From Lysobacter capsici (GTDB lineage Bacteria > Pseudomonadota > Gammaproteobacteria > Xanthomonadales > Xanthomonadaceae): DNA of 64,000 bases. Location of the stretch: NCBI RefSeq assembly GCF_014779555.2, contig NZ_CP094357.1:3596001-3660000 (forward strand), read 5' to 3'. Within the stretch, counting starts at the first letter, position 1. Every line of letters starts with the position of its first letter. A program made the translations under genes and the position numbers. Positions 27,480 to 37,021 of this stretch are shown in pieces. The notes under the pieces were generated by a model. The model was not told the origin of the DNA. It saw only the letters and a list, made by a program, of their open reading frames with translations, and did no database searches.

Positions 27480-27686
27480 TCAGGCCGATGGACTGATTCA
27501 ACAACTCCATCACTCACTCGCGCAACACGGATCGCCCACACGCCACCCCAACCGCATCTCATCCCCACCAGACACACGCTCCGTGCGCATACGCTTGCGT
27601 GCGTTGCGAAATTCGAGGCGAAAGTGATTGGCCCGCGACGGCGCTTTATGCTTTGATGCCGCGTCCAAGCATCCGGCCGTCACGCA

Positions 27687-29297
27687 ATGCCCGCGATCAC
27701 TTCCCAACTCGACCCGCGCTCGCAGGATTTCCGCGACAACGTGGCTTATCACCAGGCCCTGGTCGAGGAACTCGATGCGCGGCTGGCGCGCGCCACGCAC
27801 GGCGGCGGCGACAAGGCCCGCGCCAAGCACACCGAACGCGGCAAGCTGCTGGCGCGCGACCGCATCGCCGCCCTGCTCGATCCGGGTTCGCCGTTCCTGG
27901 AAATCGCTCCGCTCGCCGCCGAAGGCATGTACGACGGCGCCGCGCCGGCCGCGGGCATGGTCGCCGGCATCGGCCGGGTCCAGGGCCAGGAAGTGGTGAT
28001 CGTCGCCAACGATGCCACCGTCAAGGGCGGCACCTACTTCCCGATGACGGTGAAAAAGCATCTGCGCGCGCAGGAGATCGCCCGCGAGAACCACCTGCCC
28101 TGCATCTACCTGGTCGACTCCGGCGGCGCGTTCCTGCCGTTGCAGGACGAGGTCTTCCCGGACAAGGAACACTTCGGCCGGATCTTCTACAACCAGGCCC
28201 GGCTGAGCGCGGAGAACATCCCGCAGATCGCCGTGGTCATGGGCAGCTGCACCGCCGGCGGCGCCTACGTGCCGGCGATGTGCGACGAATCGATCATCGT
28301 CAAGGAACAAGGCACGATCTTCCTCGGTGGCCCGCCGCTGGTGAAGGCCGCGACCGGCGAAGTGGTCGACGCCGAAGCGCTCGGCGGCGCCGAAGTGCAT
28401 ACCACCGTGTCGGGCGTAGCCGATCATTTTGCGCAAGACGATCGCCACGCGCTGCAGATCGCGCGCGAGATCGTCGCCAACCTCAACCGGCGCAAGGTGT
28501 TGCCGGTCGCGGTGCAGCCCTCGCGCGAACCGCTGTACGCCGCCAACGAGCTGTACGGCATCGTGCCGAAGGATACGCGTCGCCCGTTCGACATCCGCGA
28601 AGTGATCGCGCGCATCGTCGACGGCAGCGAGCTGCAGGAATTCAAGGCGCGCTACGCCAAGACCCTGATCACCGGCTTCGCCCACGTGCACGGTTATCCG
28701 GTCGGCATCGTCGCCAACAACGGCATCCTGTTCGCCGAAAGCGCGCTCAAGGGCGCGCACTTCATCGAGCTGTGCAACCAGCGCGGCATCCCGCTGGTGT
28801 TCCTGCAGAACATCACCGGCTTCATGGTCGGCAAGAAGTACGAGAACGCCGGCATCGCCAAGGACGGGGCCAAGATGGTCACCGCGGTGGCCTGCTCGCA
28901 CGTACCCAAGTTCACCGTGGTGATCGGCGGCAGCTTCGGCGCCGGCAATTACGCCATGTGCGGCCGCGCTTACGGCGCGCGCTTTCTGTGGATGTGGCCG
29001 AACGCGCGCATCAGCGTGATGGGCGGCGAACAGGCCGCCTCGGTGCTGGCGACCGTGCGCCGCGACGGCATCGAAGCCGCCGGCAAGGTGTGGACGCCGG
29101 AGGAAGAAGAAACCTTCAAGTCGCCGATCCGCGATCAGTACGAGAGCCAGGGCAATCCCTACTACGCCAGCGCGCGGCTGTGGGACGACGGCATCATCGA
29201 TCCGGCCGACACCCGCCGCGTGCTCGGCCTGGCCTTGTCGGCCAGCCTCAACGCGCCGATCGAGGATCGCACCCGCTTCGGCGTGTTCCGCATGTAA
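27687..29297 (+). CDS. liuB: Methylcrotonoyl-CoA carboxylase carboxyltransferase (beta) subunit
   Basis: The 536-residue protein is a biotin-dependent carboxyltransferase with the acyl-CoA-binding crotonase-type halves. Diagnostic blocks are [50 protein letters not shown] and [15 protein letters not shown]. These fit MCC-beta better than propionyl- or acetyl-CoA carboxylase. With LiuD (40759-42780) it converts 3-methylcrotonyl-CoA to 3-methylglutaconyl-CoA. The alpha subunit gene is 11 kb downstream rather than adjacent. HscC follows after 37 bases. Confidence 0.92.
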   Translation: MPAITSQLDPRSQDFRDNVAYHQALVEELDARLARATHGGGDKARAKHTERGKLLARDRIAALLDPGSPFLEIAPLAAEGMYDGAAPAAGMVAGIGRVQGQEVVIVANDATVKGGTYFPMTVKKHLRAQEIARENHLPCIYLVDSGGAFLPLQDEVFPDKEHFGRIFYNQARLSAENIPQIAVVMGSCTAGGAYVPAMCDESIIVKEQGTIFLGGPPLVKAATGEVVDAEALGGAEVHTTVSGVADHFAQDDRHALQIAREIVANLNRRKVLPVAVQPSREPLYAANELYGIVPKDTRRPFDIREVIARIVDGSELQEFKARYAKTLITGFAHVHGYPVGIVANNGILFAESALKGAHFIELCNQRGIPLVFLQNITGFMVGKKYENAGIAKDGAKMVTAVACSHVPKFTVVIGGSFGAGNYAMCGRAYGARFLWMWPNARISVMGGEQAASVLATVRRDGIEAAGKVWTPEEEETFKSPIRDQYESQGNPYYASARLWDDGIIDPADTRRVLGLALSASLNAPIEDRTRFGVFRM

Positions 29298-29334
29298 TGT
29301 TCCGCCTGTAACCGGCTGCAAGAGACCGCTTGGC

Positions 29335-31026
29335 ATGATCGTCGGGATAGACCTGGGTACGACCCATTCGCTGATCGGCGTATACGGGCCCGACGGCCCG
29401 CGCCTGATCCCCAATGCGCTGGGCTCGTTGTTGACCCCGTCGGTGGTCAGCGTCGGCGACGACGAGGAAGTCATCGTCGGCCGCGCCGCGCGCGAACGGC
29501 TGGTCTCGCACCCGCAGCGCAGCGTCGCCGCGTTCAAGCGCTGGATGGGCACCGACCGGGTCACCGCGCTGGGCACGCACCGGTTCCGGCCGGAGGAACT
29601 GTCGGCGCTGATCCTCAAGTCGCTGATCGCCGACGCCGAGGCCGAACTCGGCGAGAAGGTCGCCGAAGCGGTCATCAGCGTGCCGGCGTATTTCTCCGAC
29701 AGCCAGCGCAAGGCCACGCGCATCGCCGGCGAACTGGCCGGGATCAAGGTCGAGCGCCTGATCAACGAACCCACCGCGGCGGCGCTGGCCTACGGCCTGC
29801 AGCAACGCGAGGGCAGCGGCCGCTATCTGGTATTCGATCTGGGCGGCGGCACCTTCGATGTCTCGATCCTGGAATTGTTCGAAGGCGTGATGGAAGTGCA
29901 TGCCAGCGCCGGCGACAACTTTCTCGGCGGCGAGGATTTCACCCAGGCCCTGCTCAACGCGTTTCTCGCCGACAGCGGCCTGTCGGCGAGCCAGCTGGCA
30001 TTGAGCGAACTGGCGACGCTGGAGCGCCGGATCGAAACGCTCAAGCACGATCTGGCGCGCGGCAACGAAGCCACCCTGGAACTGCCGCTGGCCGGCGAGC
30101 CGCGCCAATGGCGGATCGACGAAGCCGGCTTCGCCCGGGTCAGCGAACCGCTGGTGCAGCGCCTGCGCGCGCCGCTGGAACGCGCGATGCGCGACGCCAA
30201 GCTCAGCCCCGGCCAGCTCGACGAAATCGTCCTGGTCGGCGGCGCCTCGCGCATGCAGCTCAGCGCGCGCCTGGTCTCGCGCATGTTCGGCCGGCTGCCG
30301 CTGCGCCACGTCAATCCCGACGAAGCCATCGGCCTGGGCGCCTGCGTCGCCGCCGGGATGAAGGCGCGCGATCAGTCGCTGGAGGAAATCATCCTCACCG
30401 ACGTGTGCCCGCACACCCTGGGCGTGAACACCACCCGCGAATCGCAGGGCGGTTACACCTCCGGAGTGTTCTCGCCGATCATCCATCGCAACAGCACCGT
30501 GCCGGTGAGCCGGGTCGAGCGCTATTACCCGACCCACGACGGCCAGCGCCAGGTCGAGATCCAGATCTATCAGGGCGAGAGCCCGCGGGTCGAAAACAAC
30601 GTGCGCCTGGGCGCGATCTCGATCGACCTGCCGTCGCGGCGCCGCGACGAGAACGCGATCGACGTGCGCTTCACCTACGACATCAACGGCCTGCTGCAGG
30701 TCGAAGCGACCCTGGCCTCGACCGGGCTGCGCCACGAAGTGCTGGTGGAAAAGAACCCGGGCGTGCTCAGCCAGGAGGAAATCCGCGAACGCCTGGCCGC
30801 GCTGGCCGCGCTCAAGGTGCACCCGCGCGACCAGCAGGAAAACATCGCCCTGATCGCGCGCGCCGAGCGCCTGTACGAGGAACTGCTGTGGGCGCGCGAA
30901 CAGTTGCAGGCCGCGCTGGTGCAGTTCCGCGGCGTGCTCGACCTGCAGGACAGCGCGGTGATCAGCGAGCACCGCGGCGAATTCGTGCGCTTCCTCGACG
31001 CGGTCGAATCCCAGGGCTACACATGA
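29335..31026 (+). CDS. hscC: Hsp70-family chaperone HscC
   Basis: The 563-residue protein has an Hsp70 ATPase domain (GIDLGTTHSLIGVY at 4-17, NEPTAAALAYG, VFDLGGGTFDVSIL, VGGASRM) and a shortened substrate-binding domain (SRVERYYPTHDGQRQVEIQI). Length and motifs match HscC, not DnaK (about 640 aa) or HscA. There is no EEVD-like tail. HscC is known as a specialised Hsp70 that works with membrane J-proteins such as DjlB/DjlC. Here its stop codon overlaps the start of the first of three J-like genes (ATGA), a strong sign that they are its partners. Confidence 0.9.
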   Translation: MIVGIDLGTTHSLIGVYGPDGPRLIPNALGSLLTPSVVSVGDDEEVIVGRAARERLVSHPQRSVAAFKRWMGTDRVTALGTHRFRPEELSALILKSLIADAEAELGEKVAEAVISVPAYFSDSQRKATRIAGELAGIKVERLINEPTAAALAYGLQQREGSGRYLVFDLGGGTFDVSILELFEGVMEVHASAGDNFLGGEDFTQALLNAFLADSGLSASQLALSELATLERRIETLKHDLARGNEATLELPLAGEPRQWRIDEAGFARVSEPLVQRLRAPLERAMRDAKLSPGQLDEIVLVGGASRMQLSARLVSRMFGRLPLRHVNPDEAIGLGACVAAGMKARDQSLEEIILTDVCPHTLGVNTTRESQGGYTSGVFSPIIHRNSTVPVSRVERYYPTHDGQRQVEIQIYQGESPRVENNVRLGAISIDLPSRRRDENAIDVRFTYDINGLLQVEATLASTGLRHEVLVEKNPGVLSQEEIRERLAALAALKVHPRDQQENIALIARAERLYEELLWAREQLQAALVQFRGVLDLQDSAVISEHRGEFVRFLDAVESQGYT

Positions 31027-31922
31027 ACCCGTTCGTCCGGCTGGGGCTGTCGGCGGACGCGGACGAAGCGCAGATCAAGCGCGCTTACGCCAGATTGCTG
31101 CGGATCACCCGGCCCGACGACGACCCGGCGGGTTTCCAGCAATTGAACGACGCCTATCAACGATGCCTGGCGCGCGCGCGGCAGCGCGCGGTTGCGACGG
31201 CCGAGGTCGGTTTCGATGCGCCCGATCGGCGGGGCCACGAGGACGACGCGCGGGCCGACGATGCCTGGACCGCGGCCGATGCGTTCGAGTTCAAGCCGAT
31301 CGCGATCGAACCGCGCGTGCAGGCGCCCGAGGTCGGTCGCGAACCGCGTATCGTCGCGCCGCCCGATCCGTTCGCCCGACCGAACGCGGCAGCGGGCGCG
31401 TCCGCGCACACCGCCACGCATCCCAATCCGCTACTGGCCGACCTGTACGCACTGGCGACGGCGACGGCCGTGCATGCCGAGCCCGCGTTCGATCTGGCCG
31501 GGTTTCTCGACGAGCTCAGCCACGCCGCTCAGACCAAGCCCCCCGAAGCGCTGCAGCGCTGGCTCGATCATCACCCGGAGCTGTACTCACTGACCCAGCA
31601 GCAAGCCGTGGCGCGCGAGTTGGTCGCCCATCTGAGTTATGCGCCGTCGCTGTACATCGCCCAACTCGACATAGTGCTGCGATTCTTCGGCCTGGACACC
31701 GTGGGCGAAGGCGTCGCGTCGACGCAGATGCGGATCGACGAACTGCGCGCGCGGGCCAAGGCGCGCGGCGGCGATTTTCGCGAGATCAAGTTCCAGCACG
31801 ATCCGCGTCCGAGCGAACGCGGCGACCACCCCATATCGCTTCCCTGGGGAGCCATCGGTTTTTTCCTGGCGATGCTGGTGCTGTCGATCGCCATGACGAT
31901 GCGGACGGCCTACGGCGGATGA
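31023..31922 (+). CDS. J-domain-like membrane protein 1, HPD replaced by RPD
   Basis: The 299-residue protein opens with a J-like domain (about 1-45: IKRAYARLLRITRPDDDPAGFQ). The invariant HPD that stimulates Hsp70 ATPase reads RPD. A Pro/Ala-rich linker is followed by a conserved segment with HPELYSLTQQQAVARELVAHL and LRFFGLD (about 180-225), shared by the two following proteins. One transmembrane helix lies at about 275-292. The start overlaps hscC and the stop overlaps the next gene, both as ATGA. Confidence 0.8.
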   Translation: MNPFVRLGLSADADEAQIKRAYARLLRITRPDDDPAGFQQLNDAYQRCLARARQRAVATAEVGFDAPDRRGHEDDARADDAWTAADAFEFKPIAIEPRVQAPEVGREPRIVAPPDPFARPNAAAGASAHTATHPNPLLADLYALATATAVHAEPAFDLAGFLDELSHAAQTKPPEALQRWLDHHPELYSLTQQQAVARELVAHLSYAPSLYIAQLDIVLRFFGLDTVGEGVASTQMRIDELRARAKARGGDFREIKFQHDPRPSERGDHPISLPWGAIGFFLAMLVLSIAMTMRTAYGG

Positions 31923-32818
31923 GTCCGTTCGAACGCCTCGGCCTGACCACGGACGCCGACGAGCGCGAGATCAAGCGCGCCTACGCCCGCGAACTCAAAC
32001 GCGCGCGCCCCGATGAAGACCCGCAGGGTTTCCAGGCGCTGCACGACGCCTATTCGCAATGCCTGGCCTGGGCGCGGCGAACGCCGGGCGACGCCGACGA
32101 CGATGAAGACGACGAAGAGGTGTTGAGCTTTCATCTGGACGAAGACGAATTCCGGCGCATGCTCGACCGGGTCGCGCACGCCGAATTCGAGCCCGAAACC
32201 ATCCGCGCCACGATCGATCCGACAACGCCCGCGGCGCCGTTGCCGATCGATCCCGACCTCGCCGAACCGATGCCGTCCGCGCCGTGGCGTTACCAGCGGA
32301 CATCGCCCGCGCCCGGCCCCGAGGCCTGGCCGCCGCTCGATATTCCCGTCGCGAACGAAGCCCCCGCCATCGCCTGGCAGGGCGAATTCGAATCCACCGG
32401 ACTGCTCGAGGAACTGATCGACCTCGCCCGCCGCCGCCCGGTGCAGGAGATCCAGCGCTGGCTGCATGCGCATCCGGACTTGTACTCGGTCCAGCACAAG
32501 CAGGCCGTGGCCAACGCCCTGGTCGAGCATCTGCTGGACGAACCACCGCTGCCGCTGGCGGCGCTGGAAACCTTGCTGCGGTTCTTCGATCTCGACGCCA
32601 TCCACCCCGGATTCCCGCGCCGGCACGAAGACGTGGCGGTGCTGCGCACCCAGTCGCTGCACCACGGCATGGTCGTCGATGAATTGCGCCACGAAGGTCG
32701 CGGCCCCGCCGCGCATCGCCGTTATCGCAGCGGCGAAGTGCGCTGGTTCTGGTTCTGGATCGCGGCGATGTTCGCCGTCGCCATCGTGCGCGTGTTCAGC
32801 GCGGCGCGTTCGCTATGA
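31919..32818 (+). CDS. J-domain-like membrane protein 2, HPD replaced by RPD
   Basis: A 299-residue paralogue of the preceding protein. The J-like region reads REIKRAYARELKRARPDEDP, again RPD instead of HPD. An acidic stretch (DADDDEDDEE) follows at about 59-68. The shared central segment is HPDLYSVQHKQAVANALVEHLL with LRFFDLD. A C-terminal membrane helix (FWFWIAAMFAVAIV) is present. Start and stop overlap both neighbours as ATGA. Confidence 0.8.
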   Translation: MSPFERLGLTTDADEREIKRAYARELKRARPDEDPQGFQALHDAYSQCLAWARRTPGDADDDEDDEEVLSFHLDEDEFRRMLDRVAHAEFEPETIRATIDPTTPAAPLPIDPDLAEPMPSAPWRYQRTSPAPGPEAWPPLDIPVANEAPAIAWQGEFESTGLLEELIDLARRRPVQEIQRWLHAHPDLYSVQHKQAVANALVEHLLDEPPLPLAALETLLRFFDLDAIHPGFPRRHEDVAVLRTQSLHHGMVVDELRHEGRGPAAHRRYRSGEVRWFWFWIAAMFAVAIVRVFSAARSL

Positions 32819-34332
32819 ATCCGTTCGAGCATCTGGGCATCGAGGCGAGCGCGGACGAGCGCGAGATCAAGCGTGCCTATGCGCGCCGGCTCAGGCAGGT
32901 GCGTCCCGACGACGATCCGGCCGGCTTCCAGGCCCTGCACGAGGCGTATCAGGCTTGCCTGGGCTATGCGCAGCATCTGCGCTGGCAGGCGATGCAAGAC
33001 GCCGAGGCCGGATCGGACGAACCGGCGCCCATCAGCCACGCACACGAACACGAACACATCGCCAGCGACGAAGCCCCGGCGTCGCAAGCGCAGGATCAAC
33101 CCGATCGCGCGCGCGCAACACGAACCGACGACGAGCCCGGCCACGCGCCCGAGCATGAGCATGAGCATGAGCCGGACGAGCTTGCGCCATCGCCGAACGA
33201 GTTCGACTTCAACGCGTTCATGCACGAACTGCTGCAACGCGCCGCCTGTCAACCCAGCGCCGGCCTGGCGCGCTGGCTGCGCGAATCCGAGCCGCTGTAC
33301 TCGCTGGACCTCAAGCTCGCCCTGCGCGCGCCGGTCTCGCAGGTGTTGGCGCAGATCGAACATCCGCTGCCGGTCGAAGCCACCGCGGTGATCTTCGAAT
33401 TCTTCTCGCTCGACGTGGTCGGCGAGCACGACGCCTGGCTGCACGAACACGCGGCGCGGGCGCGCGACCGGGCCGAGTCCAACCAGCGCTTCCACTACAC
33501 CCTCCAAGCGCTGCAATCGCCGCGGGTCAAACCGGTCGACCGCTTGCTGACCCGCGAACTGGCACGGCCGCGACACTGGCCGCGGCGTGTGTTCATCGCC
33601 CTGGTGCCGTTGCTGCCGATGCGGCTGATCGGCGCGCTCAAGGCGCTGCAAGGCATCGATGCGCAGCAGGCGGCGCTGCAACTCAATGGCGAAAGCGTGA
33701 GCTTCTGGCAGCGCGCGACCGATCCGCTCCGGCTGTCGCGGCCGCGGCTGGCGATCGCATCGATACGGATCGTGGCGTATTACCTCGCCCTGATCGGCCT
33801 GATGAATCTGCTGATCGCCGATCTGGCGCCTTCGCCCGTGCGCGATCTCAGCGTCGCCTTCGCGATCTGGGCCGGCTGGGCCTGCGCGCAGGCGGCGAGC
33901 CTGCGCTGGTGGCCCACCGTCCTGGTCGAGCGCCTGGATCGTCGCACCGTGTTCTCGACGGTGGCCTTGATCGGCGCCGCCGTGCTCGCTCCCATCGATC
34001 CTTTCGTCGCCAGCGGGCTCGGCCTGGTGATCGCGCTGATGGCCGGCTCCGAACGCAGCCCGACCCACGGCAGTCTCGCCCAATACGCCACTTACGCGAT
34101 GTGCGCGGCGCTGGGCACCGTGCTGCTGCTGACGACCGGCTCGTGGCGCGTGACCATCCCGTACGCGCTGATCGGCACCGGCGCGCTGCACATCATCCAT
34201 TCGGTGGCTTATGCGTGGTACCGCGGCATCAGCGTGCCGCAGGCGCGCACCCAGGCCGGCTGGTACTGGTACCTCGTCGGCGCCTCGGGCGTGGCGATCG
34301 CGGTGGGGTTGTACAAGATGGCGAACGGTTAG
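32815..34332 (+). CDS. J-domain-like polytopic membrane protein 3, HPD replaced by RPD
   Basis: The 505-residue protein is the longest of the three. Its J-like domain reads REIKRAYARRLRQVRPDDDP. It then has a His/Glu-rich stretch (HAHEHEHI and EHEHEHEPDE), which could bind metal, followed by the conserved segment around SEPLYSLDLKLAL and FEFFSLDVVG. Unlike its paralogues, the C-terminal 200 residues form several membrane helices (about five to six). Last gene of the hscC operon; no clear terminator follows. Confidence 0.8.
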   Translation: MNPFEHLGIEASADEREIKRAYARRLRQVRPDDDPAGFQALHEAYQACLGYAQHLRWQAMQDAEAGSDEPAPISHAHEHEHIASDEAPASQAQDQPDRARATRTDDEPGHAPEHEHEHEPDELAPSPNEFDFNAFMHELLQRAACQPSAGLARWLRESEPLYSLDLKLALRAPVSQVLAQIEHPLPVEATAVIFEFFSLDVVGEHDAWLHEHAARARDRAESNQRFHYTLQALQSPRVKPVDRLLTRELARPRHWPRRVFIALVPLLPMRLIGALKALQGIDAQQAALQLNGESVSFWQRATDPLRLSRPRLAIASIRIVAYYLALIGLMNLLIADLAPSPVRDLSVAFAIWAGWACAQAASLRWWPTVLVERLDRRTVFSTVALIGAAVLAPIDPFVASGLGLVIALMAGSERSPTHGSLAQYATYAMCAALGTVLLLTTGSWRVTIPYALIGTGALHIIHSVAYAWYRGISVPQARTQAGWYWYLVGASGVAIAVGLYKMANG

Positions 34333-34648
34333 CGCCGCATCGCGCGCCGTGCATCGCAACCCCGCTCGCTCCGCGAAACCGGTTCGATCAGCCAGCTCAG
34401 CCCGTTCATCGTCCTGAAAAATTTCTGAATTATTTTCGCCATGGGCAAGTCGTCGCGATTGGCTGAACACGCGTCATTGCGGGTGCTTTCGCATTCGCGC
34501 CGTTGCCTGCGAAAACTGAATCGGAGTCGCCTTTTTCCGCAACTCAGAATGGTGAGATTCATCACAGTGGGCGCTTCGTATCAGCGTGTTAGGCTCCAAA
34601 GTTCACGCGTGTCATCACCTGATCCCCCGACCTGAGGAACACCGCGTC
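34333..34648. other. Intergenic region upstream of bactofilin
   Basis: The 316 bases include an AT-richer stretch at 34420-34580 (for example aatttctgaattattttc) that probably contains the bactofilin promoter. No gene or repeat is evident. Confidence 0.5.
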
Positions 34649-35260
34649 ATGGCCATCTTCAACCAGCCCGCCCCGCCCAAGCGCGACAATCCGGTCCCGC
34701 CGCCGCAGCCCGAAACCGCGCTCAAGCGCGAACCCGACACGCTCAACGAATTCTCGTTCGGCCAGCCCGCAGCGCCGGCGCCCGCCGCGCCCGCACCGGC
34801 GCCCTCGCCCGCGCCGGCGCCGCGTCAGGCCGAACAGCCGGTGGTCAAGGAGTCGCTGATCGCCTCCGACCTCACCATCGAAGGCAAGATCCACGGCTCC
34901 GGCCACATCCGCATCGCCGGCCGTTTCAAGGGCGACGTGCAGGTCGACGGCGATCTCACCGTCGAACTCGGCGCCAAGCTCAACGGCGGCGTGCGCGCGC
35001 GCAAGGTCGTGATCGCGGGCGAACTGGAAGGCAATATCGACGCGGCGCAGCGGGTCGAGCTGCTCGAAAGCGGGGTGATGATCGGCGACGTCAAGGCCGG
35101 CGTGGTCACCGTCGCGGCCGGCGCGCGGGTGCGCGGCCAGGTCGAGTTCGGCTGGGAAGACAGCGGCAAGGCGGTCGCGCGCAACGACGGCGGCAAGTCC
35201 GACAAGTCGTCCGACAAGGGCGACAAGAACGCCAAGACGGAGACCAGCGCCGACTCATGA
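34649..35260 (+). CDS. Bactofilin
   Basis: The 203-residue cytoskeletal protein has a Pro/Ala-rich disordered N-terminus, a central bactofilin (DUF583) beta-helix at about 68-168 (SDLTIEGKIHGSGHIRIAG, GRFKGDVQVDGDLTVE), and a charged Lys/Asp/Ser tail. Bactofilins polymerise without nucleotide and organise peptidoglycan enzymes and cell-shape features. The start ATG at 34649 follows ctgaggaac. Its stop overlaps the next gene (ATGA), linking it to a small zinc-ribbon protein. Confidence 0.92.
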   Translation: MAIFNQPAPPKRDNPVPPPQPETALKREPDTLNEFSFGQPAAPAPAAPAPAPSPAPAPRQAEQPVVKESLIASDLTIEGKIHGSGHIRIAGRFKGDVQVDGDLTVELGAKLNGGVRARKVVIAGELEGNIDAAQRVELLESGVMIGDVKAGVVTVAAGARVRGQVEFGWEDSGKAVARNDGGKSDKSSDKGDKNAKTETSADS

Positions 35261-35631
35261 GCGCCGTTCGCCAGGGCATGCCCGGGGCGACGCGCATTTG
35301 TCCGCATTGCAAGGCGACGATCCTGGAAACAGCGAGCGTCTGTCCGGCCTGCCGGCACCATCTGCGTTTCGATTCCGATGCGAACGCGCGCGCGGCGGCG
35401 AGGTTCTCGCCGCTGCACGTGGAGGGCACGATTCGCCATCCGCCCAGCGATGGCGCCTGGGAATATTCGATGGTGCTGTCGATCAAGAACGAACGCGGCG
35501 AGGAAATCACCCGCCAGGTGGTCGGCGTCGGGGCCTTGTTCCCCGGCGACGAACGCACCTTCACCCTCTCGGTCGAAGCATTCGAAGCGGTCGGCTACAA
35601 GGCCGCGAACAAAGGACGGCTGCGTCGCTGA
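35257..35631 (+). CDS. Small zinc-ribbon protein coupled to bactofilin
   Basis: The 124-residue protein starts with a two-knuckle zinc ribbon: Cys15-x2-Cys18 and Cys29-x2-Cys32 (RICPHCKATI, SVCPACRHHL). The remainder (about 50-124) is a beta-rich domain with EGTIRHPPSDGAWEYSMVL. I do not recognise the family. The overlap with the bactofilin stop codon suggests that the two proteins work together, perhaps in filament placement; that is inference. Confidence 0.75.
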   Translation: MSAVRQGMPGATRICPHCKATILETASVCPACRHHLRFDSDANARAAARFSPLHVEGTIRHPPSDGAWEYSMVLSIKNERGEEITRQVVGVGALFPGDERTFTLSVEAFEAVGYKAANKGRLRR

Positions 35632-35670
35632 AGCCCCGCCACGCCGCACTCCAGGAAAGGACCCCACTCG

Positions 35671-36210
35671 ATGTCGGAACCCGCTTCGTTGTATGCGCGA
35701 TTCACGCTCAGCCATGAGCAGTACGAAGCGTTCATGAATTCCACGCCGGCGCGTCCGGCGTCGTTCGACGACTGGCAGGCCTGGTTCGATCGCCGTTCGA
35801 TGGCCGGCGACGGCCGGGTCGGCGCGGACATGCTGGCCGAGCTCGACGCGGCCACCGTGGCCGACGTGATCAAGGCCTGGCGCGAAGACCCGTGGACCGG
35901 CACACCGCCGGTCGAATACGACGAGCTGCGCCGCACCTTGCGCATCGCGATGCTGCAGGCCTCGGAGAACTACATCGAGATGCTGCGCCTGCTCACGCCG
36001 CTGCGCGGCGCGGCCGCGTTCAACGAGGCGAGCGCCGACGATTTCGTGCTGATCTTCGATTACCTGTGGGGCGACAGCGAGATCAGCGCCTATCTGCTGC
36101 TCGACCAGGGCCGCAGCCGTTTCGCCGATGCGTGCGCTCCGCAACATATGCACGAAGCGCGCGGGTATCTGGAAGAAGCCTTGGATTACATGCAGAGCCG
36201 GGGTGGCTGA
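35671..36210 (+). CDS. Hypothetical protein, 179 aa
   Basis: A soluble protein with no motif I recognise. The N-terminal half contains ARFTLSHEQYEAFMNS and DDWQAWFDRRSM; the C-terminal half is helical and acidic. A ribosome binding site, aggaaagg, precedes the ATG. It is the third gene in the direction of the bactofilin operon, 39 bases after the zinc-ribbon gene, so may be co-transcribed. Confidence 0.7.
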   Translation: MSEPASLYARFTLSHEQYEAFMNSTPARPASFDDWQAWFDRRSMAGDGRVGADMLAELDAATVADVIKAWREDPWTGTPPVEYDELRRTLRIAMLQASENYIEMLRLLTPLRGAAAFNEASADDFVLIFDYLWGDSEISAYLLLDQGRSRFADACAPQHMHEARGYLEEALDYMQSRGG

Positions 36211-36773
36211 GTCGCGCTCGACGGGTTATCCGCACATTGGGCTTGCGGCGCGAACCCAACCATGACGATCGCGGCTTGCGCCGCTCCTACAGTGCGATAC
36301 GCGTCCTGCGCGACAAACGACCGGCACGTTCGTGCCCTACCTGTAGGAGCGGCGCAAGCCGCGACCGCGACATCGCGCTTACGGCGAAATCCCAACCGCG
36401 ACCGGCGACGTCGCGAGTACCGCGAAAATCCAAACGTGATCGCGACATCGCGCTTGCGACGCAAATTCGGACATGACGGTCGCGGCTTGCGCCGCTCCTA
36501 CAGTGCGATACGCGTCCTGCGCGGCGAACGACCGGCTCGTTCATGGCCTACCTGTAGGAGCGGCGCAAGCCGCGACCGCGACATCGCGCTTACGGCGAAA
36601 TCCCAACCGCGACCGGCGACGTCGCGAGTACCACGAAAATCCAAACGTGATCGCGGCATCGCGCTTGCGACGCAAATTCGGATATGACGGTCGCGGCTTA
36701 CGCCGCTCCTACAGACAGTGCGATACGCAACGTCCGCGGCGAACTCAGGGCTTTATCGCGGCCCGACTCCGTC
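36211..36773. repeat. 211-bp tandem repeat array containing REP-like palindromes
   Basis: Near-identical units start at 36263, 36474 and 36685, giving two full copies of exactly 211 bp and a partial third. Each full copy carries ggcttgcgccgctcctacag and, about 70 bases on, its inverse ctgtaggagcggcgcaagcc. The array lies between two converging genes. Open frames through it come from the repeat itself, not from a gene. Single copies of the palindrome occur at 12485-12510 and 51412-51436. Confidence 0.85.
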
Positions 36774-37016
36774 TCAATCCGACGGCCCGCAATTATCGCA
36801 ACCGCCGCAATTCGGCCCGCCTGCGCGCGGCGCGGGCGCGATGCGTTTGCCCAGTTCGCGCATCCAGCGCGGCCGGCCGTCGCGCACCAGCGGCAAGGCG
36901 CAGGCGATGCGCAGCCGGCGCACGCCGCTCGGGAATTGTTTGCGCGCGACCACCACCGCGCTGACCAGCACCGCGATCGCGATCACCACGTACTGCGCGA
37001 ACAGGCCGGCGTCCAT
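36774..37016 (-). CDS. Small membrane protein at the FeoC position (DUF6587-like)
   Basis: The 80-residue protein has one membrane helix at about 6-24, a basic middle section and a C-terminal Cys-rich motif CGGCDNCG at 70-77. This layout (short TM protein with a terminal CGGC..CG cluster directly behind feoB) matches small proteins of xanthomonads placed in DUF6587. It is not a classical winged-helix FeoC. The start is five bases after the feoB stop codon. The cysteines may bind iron; that is inference. Confidence 0.75.
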   Translation of the reverse strand: MDAGLFAQYVVIAIAVLVSAVVVARKQFPSGVRRLRIACALPLVRDGRPRWMRELGKRIAPAPRAGGPNCGGCDNCGPSD

Positions 37017-37021
37017 GCCGA

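Noticed and set aside
36263-36687. Open frames in the 211-bp repeat array starting at each unit
   Set aside because: They arise from the repeat sequence itself, repeat with its period and have no gene-like start signal.
36263-36773. Possible CRISPR array
   Set aside because: Only 2.3 units of 211 bp, with no short direct repeats and unique spacers, and no cas genes nearby.
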